NCBI RefSeq assembly: GCF_017355165.1
Contig: NZ_JADILK010000029.1
Location: 1-59,014, forward strand
DNA from: Bacillus sp. SD075
GTDB lineage: Bacteria > Bacillota > Bacilli > Bacillales > DSM-1321
Reading direction: 5' to 3'
DNA length: 59,014 nucleotides
The translations under genes were made by a program, and so were the position numbers. Below are positions 26,505 through 35,525 of this stretch, piece after piece (position 1 is the first letter of the stretch; every line of letters starts with the position of its first letter). The notes below the pieces were generated by a model. That model was not told the DNA's origin. It worked only from the letters and a program-made list of their open reading frames with translations, and made no database searches.

Positions 26505-27419
26505 TTATTTGTTAAGAAATGATTTTTCGAAAAATTCCAGAAGGTGCTCCAGAGTGATTGGATCACTATAGGTAGATGCTTTACTATTTATTTCAAATAT
26601 ACGATCGTTCTTAACGGCAGGTATATTTTTCCACGTATCGGTTTCCAAAAATGAATTAACGACATCCGGGTTTTTACTAAAGATAATATAATCTCCAGTA
26701 TACTCGGGAAGCACTTCCGATGAGAGGACATAAATGCCAGGTTTAAGTGCCTTTTCTTTTACTTTTTCAGGCATTTTCAAATCCATTGCTTGGTACAATA
26801 TTTCTGTTCCACGTGCATAATTATTTCCAAATACATAAAATTCTTTAGCATCATTTTCAATTACAGAAACGGTTGCATCTTCACCAATTTTTGCACGTAT
26901 CTCTTTTCCTGCTGATTCGGCACGCGTTTTGAAATCATTAACCCATTCTTCTGCTTCCTTTTCTTTATTTAAGAGTTTTCCGATTTCAATTTGCTGCGAT
27001 AAATAATCTAATTTCCCCCAAGTGAATACTGCAGTTGGAGCAATTTCATTCAGCTTTCCAATATTTTTCATCTCGGATCCCGCTATGATTAGGTCCGGTT
27101 CCAGTTCAATGATTTTCTCGAGGTTATCTTCTGATACGACTTCCACTCCCTTTAGTCTTTCTTGAAAAAGTGGATTCATATTAGTCCATTGGTCTATCCC
27201 AACGATATTACCTTCTAAAGCCAATACATTAGGCCCATTAGAAAGAGCAATTATTCTTTTTGGGTTTTTAGGAATCTCAATAGGGCCAGTTTCTGATTGA
27301 TATGTAACTGTTTCTTTTTTAGCCTTGGATGCATCATTTTCGTTCACTGTCTCTTTGTTCCCACAAGCACTAAGAATAAGTACGAACAAGAGTAGGAAGG
27401 GTATGAATAGCTTTTTCAT
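26505..27419 (-). CDS. Iron-siderophore ABC transporter substrate-binding lipoprotein (FecB/YfiY-like)
   Basis: A 304-residue lipoprotein. The signal peptide MKKLFIPFLLLFVLILSAC ends in a lipobox with Cys19. The mature part has the TroA/FecB fold: PKRIIALSNGPNVLALEG near residue 50, LEPDLIIAGS near 105, and a C-terminal lobe ending LEHLLEFFEKSFLNK. It binds a ferric siderophore or haem outside the membrane and hands it to a permease. I chose the ATG preceded by AAGGAG; a frame extending 14 codons upstream lacks one. No permease or ATPase is adjacent, so it must use components encoded elsewhere. A Fur-type site lies upstream. Confidence 0.87.
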   Translation of the reverse strand: MKKLFIPFLLLFVLILSACGNKETVNENDASKAKKETVTYQSETGPIEIPKNPKRIIALSNGPNVLALEGNIVGIDQWTNMNPLFQERLKGVEVVSEDNLEKIIELEPDLIIAGSEMKNIGKLNEIAPTAVFTWGKLDYLSQQIEIGKLLNKEKEAEEWVNDFKTRAESAGKEIRAKIGEDATVSVIENDAKEFYVFGNNYARGTEILYQAMDLKMPEKVKEKALKPGIYVLSSEVLPEYTGDYIIFSKNPDVVNSFLETDTWKNIPAVKNDRIFEINSKASTYSDPITLEHLLEFFEKSFLNK

Positions 27420-27527
27420 GCGGATTTTCTCCTTATTAATTATAGAGTAGGTTAAAAACATATCAAAAAAGTAATTAATTAGTAATGATATTTATTTTCA
27501 ATGACTACATCAACATATTAATAGGAA

Positions 27528-27542
27528 TGATAATCATTGTCA
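27528..27542. promoter_or_regulatory. Fur box
   Basis: TGATAATCATTGTCA matches the 7-1-7 Fur consensus (TGATAAT-N-ATTATCA) at 14 of 15 positions. It lies 109 bases upstream of the lipoprotein start, implying iron repression. Confidence 0.8.
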
Positions 27543-27919
27543 ATAACTTTCGCCAGATTGCTAAACTCTGTGAGCTAAACTGTCACACTTACTTGGAGAA
27601 ACATAGTTAAGGCTGGCAATTCATGACGGACAGGACAAGGGTACTGGTAAAAAAATAAAGAAGGAAAAAACGATGAATCGGTAGTTGGTCTAAATGTGGC
27701 GAAGTAGGAAAGCGAAGGTAAGGTCAGAATTTTTTAGATAGATCAGAACCGTTTTCAATAAGGCATACTTGAGAATTATTAGATCAATTTATAGGTTATA
27801 GGGCTTATAAGGAATCATTAAGAGTTTTAAGTGTTCAGCCATAAAAAAATGTCTTTAAAGTATAAAAAAAACTGTCCTTATAAAGCAAATGCGATCACTA
27901 AATATTGTCTTATTAGGAA
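27543..27919. other. Intergenic region, nothing identified
   Basis: No intact frame with a ribosome site. It separates the Fur-controlled lipoprotein from a group of decayed genes. Confidence 0.4.
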
Positions 27920-28132
27920 ATGCGTGATGTTATTCGTGAAATGGGGGTTGGTATGGTTGAAATGACGACTGGTGGATGGTCTCCAGCGTCTCATTTGAGA
28001 TTGGATGAACTATTGGAAAGTCAAAATAAAAGACTTGAGTTTTTAATCGCATTAGAAAAACGCAACATTAAATATCGAATGAACACCGCGAGAAGACCTC
28101 CTCTTATTTTTAATTTTAGAGGAATATTATAG
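27920..28132 (+). pseudogene. Sugar phosphate isomerase/epimerase remnant (N-terminal fragment)
   Basis: Residues 7-50 read EMGVGMVEMTTGGWSPASHL and DELLESQNKRLEFLIALEKRNIK, which match the start of xylose-isomerase-like TIM-barrel isomerases (MVE-x-x-TGGWS-x-x-x-HL-x-LDEL). The following residues diverge (MNTARRPPLIFNF) and the frame ends after 70 codons, whereas the family is near 300. Only a fragment remains. Confidence 0.6.
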
Positions 28133-28203
28133 TTGGAGTAGAGGACAAACAATCTTATACATAAATAAATCCTTTTTCAACTTAAAACTGGGTTCTTTTT
28201 TTG

Positions 28204-29127
28204 AATCTAAATGAATATATAGCGGAAAAAATGGCTTTATATCAATATGTTCATCGTTTAGCTTCATTTTATGTTCATTATTGGGGGGAGCGTGCCAATT
28301 CATTATGATAATCTTCTTCATAAACATTTCTTTTTTGATGTGTGTTTTGTAATGGATGAGGAAGGGGAGTATATAGATGATGATTGTATTTATCCGCTAT
28401 AAAAAAACACCATTTTTTTTTCAAAACCAGATGTATTGCACCAAATAAAAAGTGAAAGCGGACTATCGTTCCTCTATGTTGCGTTTGAATTGATCGAATT
28501 GGAATCAAGTGACGAATGGTTAAAAAGTATGGAGGAAACTAAGCAATGTCCTGAAGTGATTATGAATATAAAGGAAGATAAGGATATGATGGCTGCACTA
28601 ATTTGGAAATCCCTGCTTATCCAAGCGACAAAGACCGAACAAGCTTTCTTCGAAGAAATGCTAAAAAAATTGGGCTTATTCCCTTATTCTTTCGTTAGTG
28701 CAAACTTTTGTTTCCCATTCACATAATGATAATCAACTTACCTGTCCTTAAAACGGCTTCTTCACTTTTTAATATAGTGAAATTGTATATTAAGGATAAA
28801 CGAACACAGCCTTTAAAACTTACGGATGCAGCAAGTCATTTGCATATATCCGGTCGGCACTTGTCTCGAATATTTGACTTGAAATCAAGTGTAAGTTACT
28901 CGGAGTTTGTTCAAAATGAGAGAATACAGGGAGCGGCGACCTTACTCAAAATAACAGATTTATCCATTGAAGATATCTCGGAAGAAACCGGCTATAAAAA
29001 TATTCACTATTTTACTCGTGTTTTTACTTCTGCAATGGGTTCTTCGCCTGGACGTTTTCGCACTCTCTATATAGACTTGAAAGCAACTACCTATACAGAG
29101 GGGCAAGTGCAAAAACAATTACTATAG
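28204..29127 (+). pseudogene. AraC-family regulator (cupin + HTH), frameshifted
   Basis: Four pieces in shifted frames reconstruct one AraC-type regulator. 28204-28307 reads NEYIAEKMALYQYVHRLASF; about 28300-28400 reads FFDVCFVMDEEGEYIDDDCI, the cupin sensor; 28436-28726 continues with HQIKSESGLSFLYVAFELIEL; and 28708-29127 carries the double helix-turn-helix (LTDAASHLHISGRHLSRIF; ISEETGYKNIHYFTRVF). At least three frameshifts or stops separate them. It lies just after the sugar-isomerase fragment, which suggests a lost sugar-utilisation locus. Confidence 0.75.
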
Positions 29128-29165
29128 GATAGAACCATAATTCTAATAAAGGAAAATTAACAGGA

Positions 29166-29312
29166 ATGTTTCACCTTGTAAATGGCCAAGTGATAGCAGA
29201 TGCTGGAATTGTCCGTGCAATGGAACCAAAAGATGTTATAAGAGGGATCCTTTTAAAGGATACACGGGTATACACATTAAATAGTAATGCGTGTGAAATC
29301 AGTGTTGTTTGA
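29166..29312 (+). other. Short frame, probable gene remnant
   Basis: A 48-residue frame (MFHLVNGQVIADAGIVRAME...ACEISVV) without a good ribosome site. It looks coding and could be the C-terminal end of a lost gene of the adjoining sugar locus. Family not recognised. Confidence 0.3.
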
Positions 29313-29445
29313 TTTCTAGTTTAAAAAAATGTCTGACATAGGATTAAAAAGAAACGTATAGAGTAGATAAAAGTTCTCACTCTTAATTAATTCTATTTAT
29401 GCAAGCACCAGCGTAATCAAATATTAACTTTGGAGGGTATTTATA

Positions 29446-29835
29446 ATGCCATTAATCAGATTTGATTTAATCGAAGGCCGAGATAAGAAATCTTTGAGAA
29501 ATCTATTGGATGCTGCTCACCGGGCAGTTGTTAAAGCTTTTGATGTACCAGAAAAGGATCGATATCAAATTGTTCATCAACACCCTGCCCATGAATTAAT
29601 AATAGAAGATACAGGGTTAGGTTTTGAGAGAAGTAAGAACTTAGTAGTAATAAGTGTAACTAGTAAGCAAAGAAGGGAAGATCAGAAGCAATATTTTTAT
29701 AAGGTTTTGGTTCAAGAGTTGGGAGAAAATTGTGGAATAGAACCAAATGATATTATGGTTTCAATTGTTACCAATGGGGATGCTGATTGGAGTTTTGGAC
29801 TAGGCGAAGCCCAATTTTTAAATGGGAAATTATAA
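29446..29835 (+). CDS. Tautomerase-family protein
   Basis: A 129-residue protein of the 4-oxalocrotonate tautomerase superfamily (long form). Pro2 follows the initiator Met and would become the catalytic N-terminal proline ([11 protein letters not shown]). Two beta-alpha-beta units are visible (residues 2-60 and 62-115), with the family segment [17 protein letters not shown] in the first. TTGGAGGG precedes the start. It is monocistronic; the substrate is unknown. Confidence 0.85.
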   Translation: MPLIRFDLIEGRDKKSLRNLLDAAHRAVVKAFDVPEKDRYQIVHQHPAHELIIEDTGLGFERSKNLVVISVTSKQRREDQKQYFYKVLVQELGENCGIEPNDIMVSIVTNGDADWSFGLGEAQFLNGKL

Positions 29836-29904
29836 ATGGGGTACTCTCCCCTCTGACGAAGAGTATTCAAATACCCCTAATGATTGGTACAAATAACTGA
29901 AGAG

Positions 29905-30180
29905 AAGAGGCTGGGACATAACTAAATAAACCATCATCAAAGACGGATCATTCTACGTTATTCTACCTATTAAATATCATGCTGCTTTCGTATATGTTGT
30001 TTTTATTCATCCATTCAAGCTGTAAGAACAAGTTCGTTCCATTACACTAGATTTTTAAAAATAGGATGCAAAAAGCAACAAAATCTATGGAAAAGAACCA
30101 AGAAAGACTCGATCTATTAGCCGGAATTCCGCTTATGGTTCGGGTTTATCGTTGACTAAAATACTTATGTCCCAGCTCTT
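29905..30180. repeat. MITE-like non-coding element with terminal inverted repeats
   Basis: The left end AAGAGGCTGGGACATAA (29905-29921) and the right end TTATGTCCCAGCTCTT (30165-30180) are inverted repeats differing by one G. The 276-base segment between has no open frame. The GGCTGGGACATAA end motif resembles intergenic repeats seen across Firmicutes, but that is memory and needs a search. Confidence 0.6.
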
Positions 30181-30526
30181 ACCACTTTGTACAAGCTGAC
30201 ATAACAATTTTCAGGTAACATGTCAAAATGGCTTCCAAAGTATAGTTTATTATTTGGTGATATGATCTTCGCATTGGAAAAAAAGAATTCAGGGATCATT
30301 GCTGAAGCTAACATGGAAGCTTGGCCAAATAAGCATGTATATAAAGATGCGAAAATCGTTATTCCTCGCCATAAACTTGGGACGATTTCAGTTTGCTTCC
30401 ACATACATCGGAAATTGTCCAGAGTCAGGTAAAATGAATTAATTGGCATGTCACTTCTAAACTTTTAGCAACTTGTCCACACCATCCATCAGTCCATGCA
30501 TATACAATAGTAAGGAGGGTGTTAGG
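30181..30526. other. Intergenic region, no supported gene
   Basis: Overlapping open frames run on both strands (30220-30432 plus, 30165-30449 minus) but neither has a ribosome site or recognisable family. Treated as non-coding. Confidence 0.4.
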
Positions 30527-30652
30527 ATGAAGCTGAATTGTTGTTATGAAGAAAAATGTTTTGAGAACAATGACCCAAGTACAGTATGGTTTCCTGGAAA
30601 GCGTTGTAAATGCAAATGCAAATGCAAAAAAAACAAGCGCAGTTTTTATTAA
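30527..30652 (+). CDS. Cysteine-rich microprotein, 41 residues
   Basis: A 41-residue frame preceded by an excellent site (AAGGAGGGTG, 6 bases before ATG) and followed by a terminator at 30694. It starts MKLNCCYEEKCFENND and ends with a K-C-K-C-K-C repeat (KRCKCKCKCKKNKRSFY), seven Cys in all. It may bind metal or be a spore or coat component; both are guesses. It is too short for most gene finders. Confidence 0.65.
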   Translation: MKLNCCYEEKCFENNDPSTVWFPGKRCKCKCKCKKNKRSFY

Positions 30653-30693
30653 TCACTAATGGAGTGAAGCAACTGTAAAAAAAGTTGTTCCAT

Positions 30694-30720
30694 AAGGCAG
30701 TCCTAGTGGCTGCCTTTTTT
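30694..30720 (+). terminator. Terminator of the Cys-rich microprotein gene
   Basis: AAGGCAG pairs with CTGCCTT across a 9-base loop, followed by TTTT. Confidence 0.8.
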
Positions 30721-30992
30721 AATTGGTCATTCAGTTGCAGATTAGAGTGGGATATATGATAATGGGTGAATTTAACTTCTCCCTTTTCTGACTCAAATCC
30801 TTCAATATTGTTTTACCCTATCTTTATGAAATTTTCTGATGACTATTGGGAGCTATTAACATGTTGCTAGCTTCAGGTACTTTGCACAAAAAAATTACAA
30901 TATTGCGCAATTTAAATAATAAATTGATATCGGACGACTACTTTGTTTTTCCTGTATAATAATACTGTATTTTACATTTAGGGGGGATATTT

Positions 30993-31193
30993 ATGGACCA
31001 AGCCAGCAGCTTAATAGGGCTTTTTGCAATCATACCGATTTTGTTTTATCTGGGACTTATTGGTATAAGTGTTTATTTCATAATTAAGATAATTAAATTC
31101 ATCAATGCAAAGACAAGATTAGATCAAGAAAGAAATGAAAAGCTGGATGAATTGATAAGAGTCATTGGTAAAGGTAAAGAAAATGAAAATTAG
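30993..31193 (+). CDS. Small membrane protein, one helix
   Basis: A 66-residue protein with one transmembrane helix (residues 8-34, rich in Ile and Leu) and a charged coiled C-terminal tail (KTRLDQERNEKLDELIRVIGKGKENEN). The ribosome site TTAGGGGGG lies before the ATG and a strong terminator follows. Similar short proteins are common in Bacillus; no function is known to me. Confidence 0.7.
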   Translation: MDQASSLIGLFAIIPILFYLGLIGISVYFIIKIIKFINAKTRLDQERNEKLDELIRVIGKGKENEN

Positions 31194-31200
31194 CATTTTT

Positions 31201-31248
31201 AAAATAACAAAAGCACGATCCTTAATGGGATTGTGCTTTTGTTATTTT
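31201..31248 (+). terminator. Terminator of the small membrane protein gene
   Basis: A long stem (AAAATAACAAAAGCAC... paired with GTGCTTTTGTTATTTT) with a short loop. Confidence 0.88.
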
Positions 31249-31372
31249 ACCAGAATTATATGAATGATGAACCCTTACTAGGTCCACATAAAAGGGCGTT
31301 TTCTTTGTAACGTCAAGGTAGATGTACAAGCATTTCCTAATAAGTACCATAACATATAAGGAGGTGATGAAA

Positions 31373-32338
31373 TTGACAGTTAAATTAGAAACTTTATTGG
31401 ATCGTTCGGAAAAGAATATGGGCAGCGGAATTCATCCAGTTGTAAAAGAATCCGCATTGGAAATGGTTAAACGGGCATATCAAGAAGGCATTTTTGTCCA
31501 AATCAGCGCAGGTTATCGGTCTATGGAAGAGCAAGCAAAGTTATATGGTCAAGGTCGCCTAGGTTATATCTACGATGGTAAAAACTATAGTGATTTATCG
31601 AAACCGAGAGTGACCAACGCGATGCCAGGTCAATCTTACCATAACTATGGACTAGCCATTGATTATTTCATAGTAAGTGATGACGGAAAGAATGCCATAT
31701 GGACAGTTGATGCAAAATGGAAACGGGTAGCGGCTATAGGTAAATCCTTGGGCTTTGCATGGGGAGGGGATTGGTCAAGCTTAAAAGATTATCCTCACTT
31801 GGATATGACGGGCGGACTAACTTATTCTCAGTTAAGAGCGGGAACAAAGCCTAGACTGATATCAAAAGTGAATGGAACCACCCCGCCAGCAACACAAGTC
31901 GAATCGGATGCCATTGTAAAAAATACGCCGCCTGCAAAGGACAGCGGCAATCAGACTATCAAGTCCATTCAAAGGACATTAAATAGCCGGTATAATGTAA
32001 AAATAGATGTTGACGGTTATTATGGTCCTAATACAAAAAAAGCCTTGATAAAGGGTTTTCAAACCGAATTGAATAAACAATATGGTGCAAAGGTTAATGT
32101 TGATGGAATATGGGGACCCCAAACAAAAGCGGCTTCACCTAATGTTAGGGAAGGGGCGAAAGGGAACATCACCTATATCCTTCAAGCTGCACTTTATTTG
32201 GAAGGGCAAAATCCACATGGCATAGATGGTATCTTTGGAAGCGGAACGGAAATAGCGGTGAAGGCATTTCAAAGGGCCAAGGGATTACCTGCAGATGGTA
32301 TTGCAGGTGAAAATACCTTTGCAAAATTATTTGGATGA
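31373..32338 (+). CDS. M15-family D-Ala-D-Ala/L-Ala-D-Glu peptidase with two peptidoglycan-binding repeats (endolysin-like)
   Basis: A 321-residue cell-wall hydrolase. Residues 1-160 form a VanY/Ply500-type peptidase: SAGYRSMEEQAKLY, then zinc ligands His90 and Asp97 in SYHNYGLAIDY and His142 in YPHLDM. Residues about 195-250 and 260-321 are two PG_binding_1 repeats (DVDGYYGPNTKKAL, GIDGIFGSGTEIAVKAFQ). There is no signal peptide, as in phage endolysins. The TTG at 31373 follows AAGGAGGTGATGAAA; the ATG within that site is too close. It is alone in its transcript, so it may derive from a prophage. Confidence 0.85.
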   Translation: MTVKLETLLDRSEKNMGSGIHPVVKESALEMVKRAYQEGIFVQISAGYRSMEEQAKLYGQGRLGYIYDGKNYSDLSKPRVTNAMPGQSYHNYGLAIDYFIVSDDGKNAIWTVDAKWKRVAAIGKSLGFAWGGDWSSLKDYPHLDMTGGLTYSQLRAGTKPRLISKVNGTTPPATQVESDAIVKNTPPAKDSGNQTIKSIQRTLNSRYNVKIDVDGYYGPNTKKALIKGFQTELNKQYGAKVNVDGIWGPQTKAASPNVREGAKGNITYILQAALYLEGQNPHGIDGIFGSGTEIAVKAFQRAKGLPADGIAGENTFAKLFG

Positions 32339-32386
32339 TATATGCATTGGAATAGAACTATAATGCCTAAATGCAATTGGTTTAGC

Positions 32387-32417
32387 AAAAAAGCCCTAAA
32401 AAAAGAGGGCTTTTTTT
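32387..32417 (+). terminator. Terminator of the peptidase gene
   Basis: AAAAAAGCCCT pairs with AGGGCTTTTTT over an A-rich loop and ends in a T-run. Confidence 0.85.
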
Positions 32418-32462
32418 AGATGGATGAAAGATGATTTTTAAAATAGCCGTTTTTTTTTAGAA

Positions 32463-32772
32463 TTAAATATCCCAATCGTTTAAGAATCGAAGGATAAGAA
32501 AAGTAAGAATACATAGCGGGACAAGAAATGTAACCGCATTTACGAAATGAAAGCACTTTAAGGCGGAATGCTTAATTCCTCTGATTTTAATTACTAAATA
32601 GAAGAATGATAAAGTTGCGATAAATGGGCATAACAAGCCAAAATCAGTTAAAATCCTCGAAAATGGGTAATTCATGACACTAAGTCCAACGGGGGAAAGA
32701 AGCAAGGCAGATTACATTGATAATCGACAAAATGGCAGGTATCAACAACAAGTTCTTATTTACTGTCTCCAT
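32463..32772 (-). pseudogene. Small four-helix membrane protein, one frameshift
   Basis: A minus-strand gene begins at ATG 32772 with a good TTGGAGGTG site and reads METVNKNLLLIPAILSIINV before stopping. The same protein continues in another frame as PVGLSVMNYPFSRILTDFGLLC and then KCFHFVNAVTFLVPLC, ending at 32463. The shift is at a run of five C (plus-strand G 32691-32695); removing one restores a continuous protein of about 100 residues. This could be a real lesion, phase variation or a base-call error. Confidence 0.65.
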
Positions 32773-33049
32773 AAATTTCACCTCCAAAGTGATAATCCCA
32801 CCTGATATCGTATAATATCCACTGATTAAGTAGTAAAGCAAGGTAAGGCTTTGTTTAAGATTGATTTACTCAGTACAAAGAGAAAATATCCAAAATTCAG
32901 TCCTTTCACAAATATGAATTGTAATATTTATCGAGTATTTATGTTTATTTTTGTTCACTTTAAATTGACTGAAATATATTAGTATTTTAAATTACTATTT
33001 CATTTAGGCAATAAAGTTAAAGGATGACATAAGTTTATTGGAGGAAAAA

Positions 33050-34198
33050 ATGAGAAAAATATGGAAAAATCCAATTTTGCTTATCGTCTCTATTAGTCTA
33101 GCATCTGTGATGATTGTAAATGTCATTCCAGAAACTCAAGTTCAAGTAGAATTGAATGTTCAATCACAAGTGCAGATGAAAAATCATGTGCTTCCGTTGG
33201 GGACGTCTAATTTGCATGAGAAAAGAACTTCTATGAATCCAGCACCAGGAGTGAGGAATACCAAAATCAATCGTGCTGAAATATCTTCTAAAGACTTTTA
33301 TACAGTGGATGTGGCATTTGTAGAAACACAGAAGCAGGCAAAGAAATTGTGGGGGAATTTAAAGAAGGATGGTTTCAAAATTGCTCGTATCATTAAAGAA
33401 CCGGATCGGGCTTTGGATGACCGGGAAAAAGGTCCACTTGGATACATTATTCGCATCGGCCAATATCAGCTGGAAACGGATGCAACCGAAATGAGAAACA
33501 AGTTATCTGAAAAGGGACATCCGAGTCTACGGACTGTGTATAAGGGGAAAGACGGAGAGAAAACAACAGGACTAAACGTCCTTGAAGTAGATAAGGATCG
33601 ATTTCAAGGGGATATGGTGCCTGAATTAGCAAATGATGCAGTGACAGGGGAAAAAGCATTGACCCAATTGGCAAACAGAAATGATGCCCTTGCAGGAATT
33701 AATGCTGGATACTTTATTGTAGGAGAAAAGGATGGAACACCAGGCGATCTTGCTGGTATATTCGACAGTAATGGTCAACTTGCCAGTGAGGCGATTAATG
33801 GCCGTTCAGCTCTGTGTTTGTCTTCTGTTGAAGAGAAGGCAAACATTGCAGCTCTTTCCACGTCCATTCAGGCTACTTCATCTGATGGCATGGTTAGGGG
33901 ATTGGATGGATTAAGTCGGAAACCAGGATTAATCCGCAATTGTGGTGGTTTTGGGGGAGATATGACAACAGAACGGCCGAAACAAGATTTTACTTGTAAG
34001 GATGAAAGTGAGCTTATCCAATATACGTACGTATTTGGAAGAAAGCCAGAATCGTGCGACGGTGTGGAAGTGGTATTAAATCATGCCGGAGAAGTGACGG
34101 AAATTCTTAACCATCGTGGAGGCGTCATTCCAAGCAGTGGTTTTGTTCTTGCGGGAACGGGGGAAGCAGCAGAGTTTGCCTTCCGAATCGCAAAATAG
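33050..34198 (+). CDS. SPOR-domain / phosphodiester glycosidase (NAGPA) protein, C-terminally truncated
   Basis: A 382-residue secreted or anchored protein. Residues 8-26 are an N-terminal membrane anchor or signal; about 75-175 form a SPOR-like peptidoglycan-binding region (DFYTVDVAFVETQKQAKKLWG); from about 190 a NAGPA/DUF2233 domain begins (NDALAGINAGYFIVGEKDGTPGDLAGIFDSNG). The family continues for about 90 residues beyond the end here, including the LDGGGSTTM motif, but this frame stops after FVLAGTGEAAEF. A matching C-terminal piece lies 6 kb downstream at 40152. Start ATG follows GGAGGAAAAA. Probably non-functional. Confidence 0.75.
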   Translation: MRKIWKNPILLIVSISLASVMIVNVIPETQVQVELNVQSQVQMKNHVLPLGTSNLHEKRTSMNPAPGVRNTKINRAEISSKDFYTVDVAFVETQKQAKKLWGNLKKDGFKIARIIKEPDRALDDREKGPLGYIIRIGQYQLETDATEMRNKLSEKGHPSLRTVYKGKDGEKTTGLNVLEVDKDRFQGDMVPELANDAVTGEKALTQLANRNDALAGINAGYFIVGEKDGTPGDLAGIFDSNGQLASEAINGRSALCLSSVEEKANIAALSTSIQATSSDGMVRGLDGLSRKPGLIRNCGGFGGDMTTERPKQDFTCKDESELIQYTYVFGRKPESCDGVEVVLNHAGEVTEILNHRGGVIPSSGFVLAGTGEAAEFAFRIAK

Positions 34199-34412
34199 CG
34201 CAATCCAGGTAACCTTCCAACTGGTAGGACTCTAGAGCACTTTGGAAACGTAACCATGCCACAATATGAAAAATTACTTTCCACCTCTGTTGCTTAAAAC
34301 GTTAGTCATGTTTTTGCATTAAAAAGCCAGACGTTTTCAGGCAATTTACATTCTATATAAAATATGGATTCATTATTTTTTTATAAGTATAGTCAAAAAT
34401 CGGTAGCACATA
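34199..34412. other. Convergent intergenic region
   Basis: Between the truncated glycosidase and the minus-strand germination permease. No gene or strong terminator was identified. Confidence 0.4.
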
Positions 34413-35525
34413 CTAGCTCTTATAGAAAATATGGTTATGTTTTTTTCTGTTCTTTATAAAAGCTGTCAAAAGGAGTAATATAGGCACAACAATTTGCAAA
34501 GGAATATGTAGGTAATAAGGTACTTTGTGAATTCCAATATAAAGATGTTCAATATGATTAGGCGCAATGGCAAACGACAAAGTTAAAATTAGAAGTCCTA
34601 TGGGTAAGATTAATTTATTTCGGTTCTTTATTTGTAAGATATCTGCTGTTCCAATAACAGTACAATAGAAGAAAATTAACACTTTAAAAATCCCTAACGT
34701 AACCAATGTAATAACAACTAGAGATTCCAAACGGGTAATAAAATGAGCAATATCCACAAGAGAAACAGCTGAAAGAAGTGGAAAAATAGATGATTCTACA
34801 ATATCTTCATTTAATATCATAATATTAACAATAGAGGAAAAAGCCAAGAAGAGACAACTGGCTATAATGGCATATAATCCTATTTTTTTTACTTTCGATT
34901 TCTGATCAAGATCAGGAAAAATCATTAAAAAAGCAATCATCTCTCCAAATGGAATGGTTAACGCTGTTGGGAAAATTGTATGGAGGATTGGAGACCAATC
35001 TCTCGGGATAATAGGCCGTACATTATCTACTTCCATTAACCCATTAATGCATTCAAAGAAAATGATTACAGATAAAATAGAAAAAAGAAGAACAAATCCA
35101 GCTAAAGCGACTCTTCCTATTGTTTGTATCCCTTGTTTAATTCCATACATGCATACACCTATCATCAATGCTGCAATTATAACTGGAGAAGTATTACGAT
35201 AAGCCATTATTAATAATAAGGCTGTAAAGTCTCTCAAGATACGTGCCGCCATATACATGAAATAGAGGACATACAAGAAGCTAATTATTATTCCAATATG
35301 CTTCCCCCAGATTAATTGAGTATATTGAGTAAGAGGCAAGGAAGGATAATAGGTATGAAGCTTTGTGTATACTAGATAAAGCAAACATCCTATTATGCCT
35401 GCACCTATCAAGGAAATCCATCCATATTTACCCGCAGGTCGCCCTACTTCAAGCAATAGAGCGCTTCCTATTTCAAATAACGCAATGAGGCAGAAAAATT
35501 GAATAGTATTTATTTTCTCTTTCAT
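34413..35525 (-). CDS. Spore germinant receptor subunit B (GerKB/GerBB-like permease)
   Basis: A 370-residue inner-membrane protein with about ten helices, of the amino-acid/polyamine permease-like germinant receptor B family. It begins MKEKINTIQFFCLIALFEIG, and PRDWSPILHTIFPTALTIPFGEMIAFL is the family-typical central segment. Its start overlaps the end of subunit C by four bases. The operon order on the minus strand is A-C-B. Expected in the spore inner membrane under forespore control; the germinant is unknown. Confidence 0.9.
   Translation of the reverse strand: MKEKINTIQFFCLIALFEIGSALLLEVGRPAGKYGWISLIGAGIIGCLLYLVYTKLHTYYPSLPLTQYTQLIWGKHIGIIISFLYVLYFMYMAARILRDFTALLLIMAYRNTSPVIIAALMIGVCMYGIKQGIQTIGRVALAGFVLLFSILSVIIFFECINGLMEVDNVRPIIPRDWSPILHTIFPTALTIPFGEMIAFLMIFPDLDQKSKVKKIGLYAIIASCLFLAFSSIVNIMILNEDIVESSIFPLLSAVSLVDIAHFITRLESLVVITLVTLGIFKVLIFFYCTVIGTADILQIKNRNKLILPIGLLILTLSFAIAPNHIEHLYIGIHKVPYYLHIPLQIVVPILLLLTAFIKNRKKHNHIFYKS

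Noticed and set aside
30165..30449. 94- and 70-codon open frames on both strands
   Set aside because: No ribosome site and no recognisable protein; one overlaps the end of the MITE-like element.
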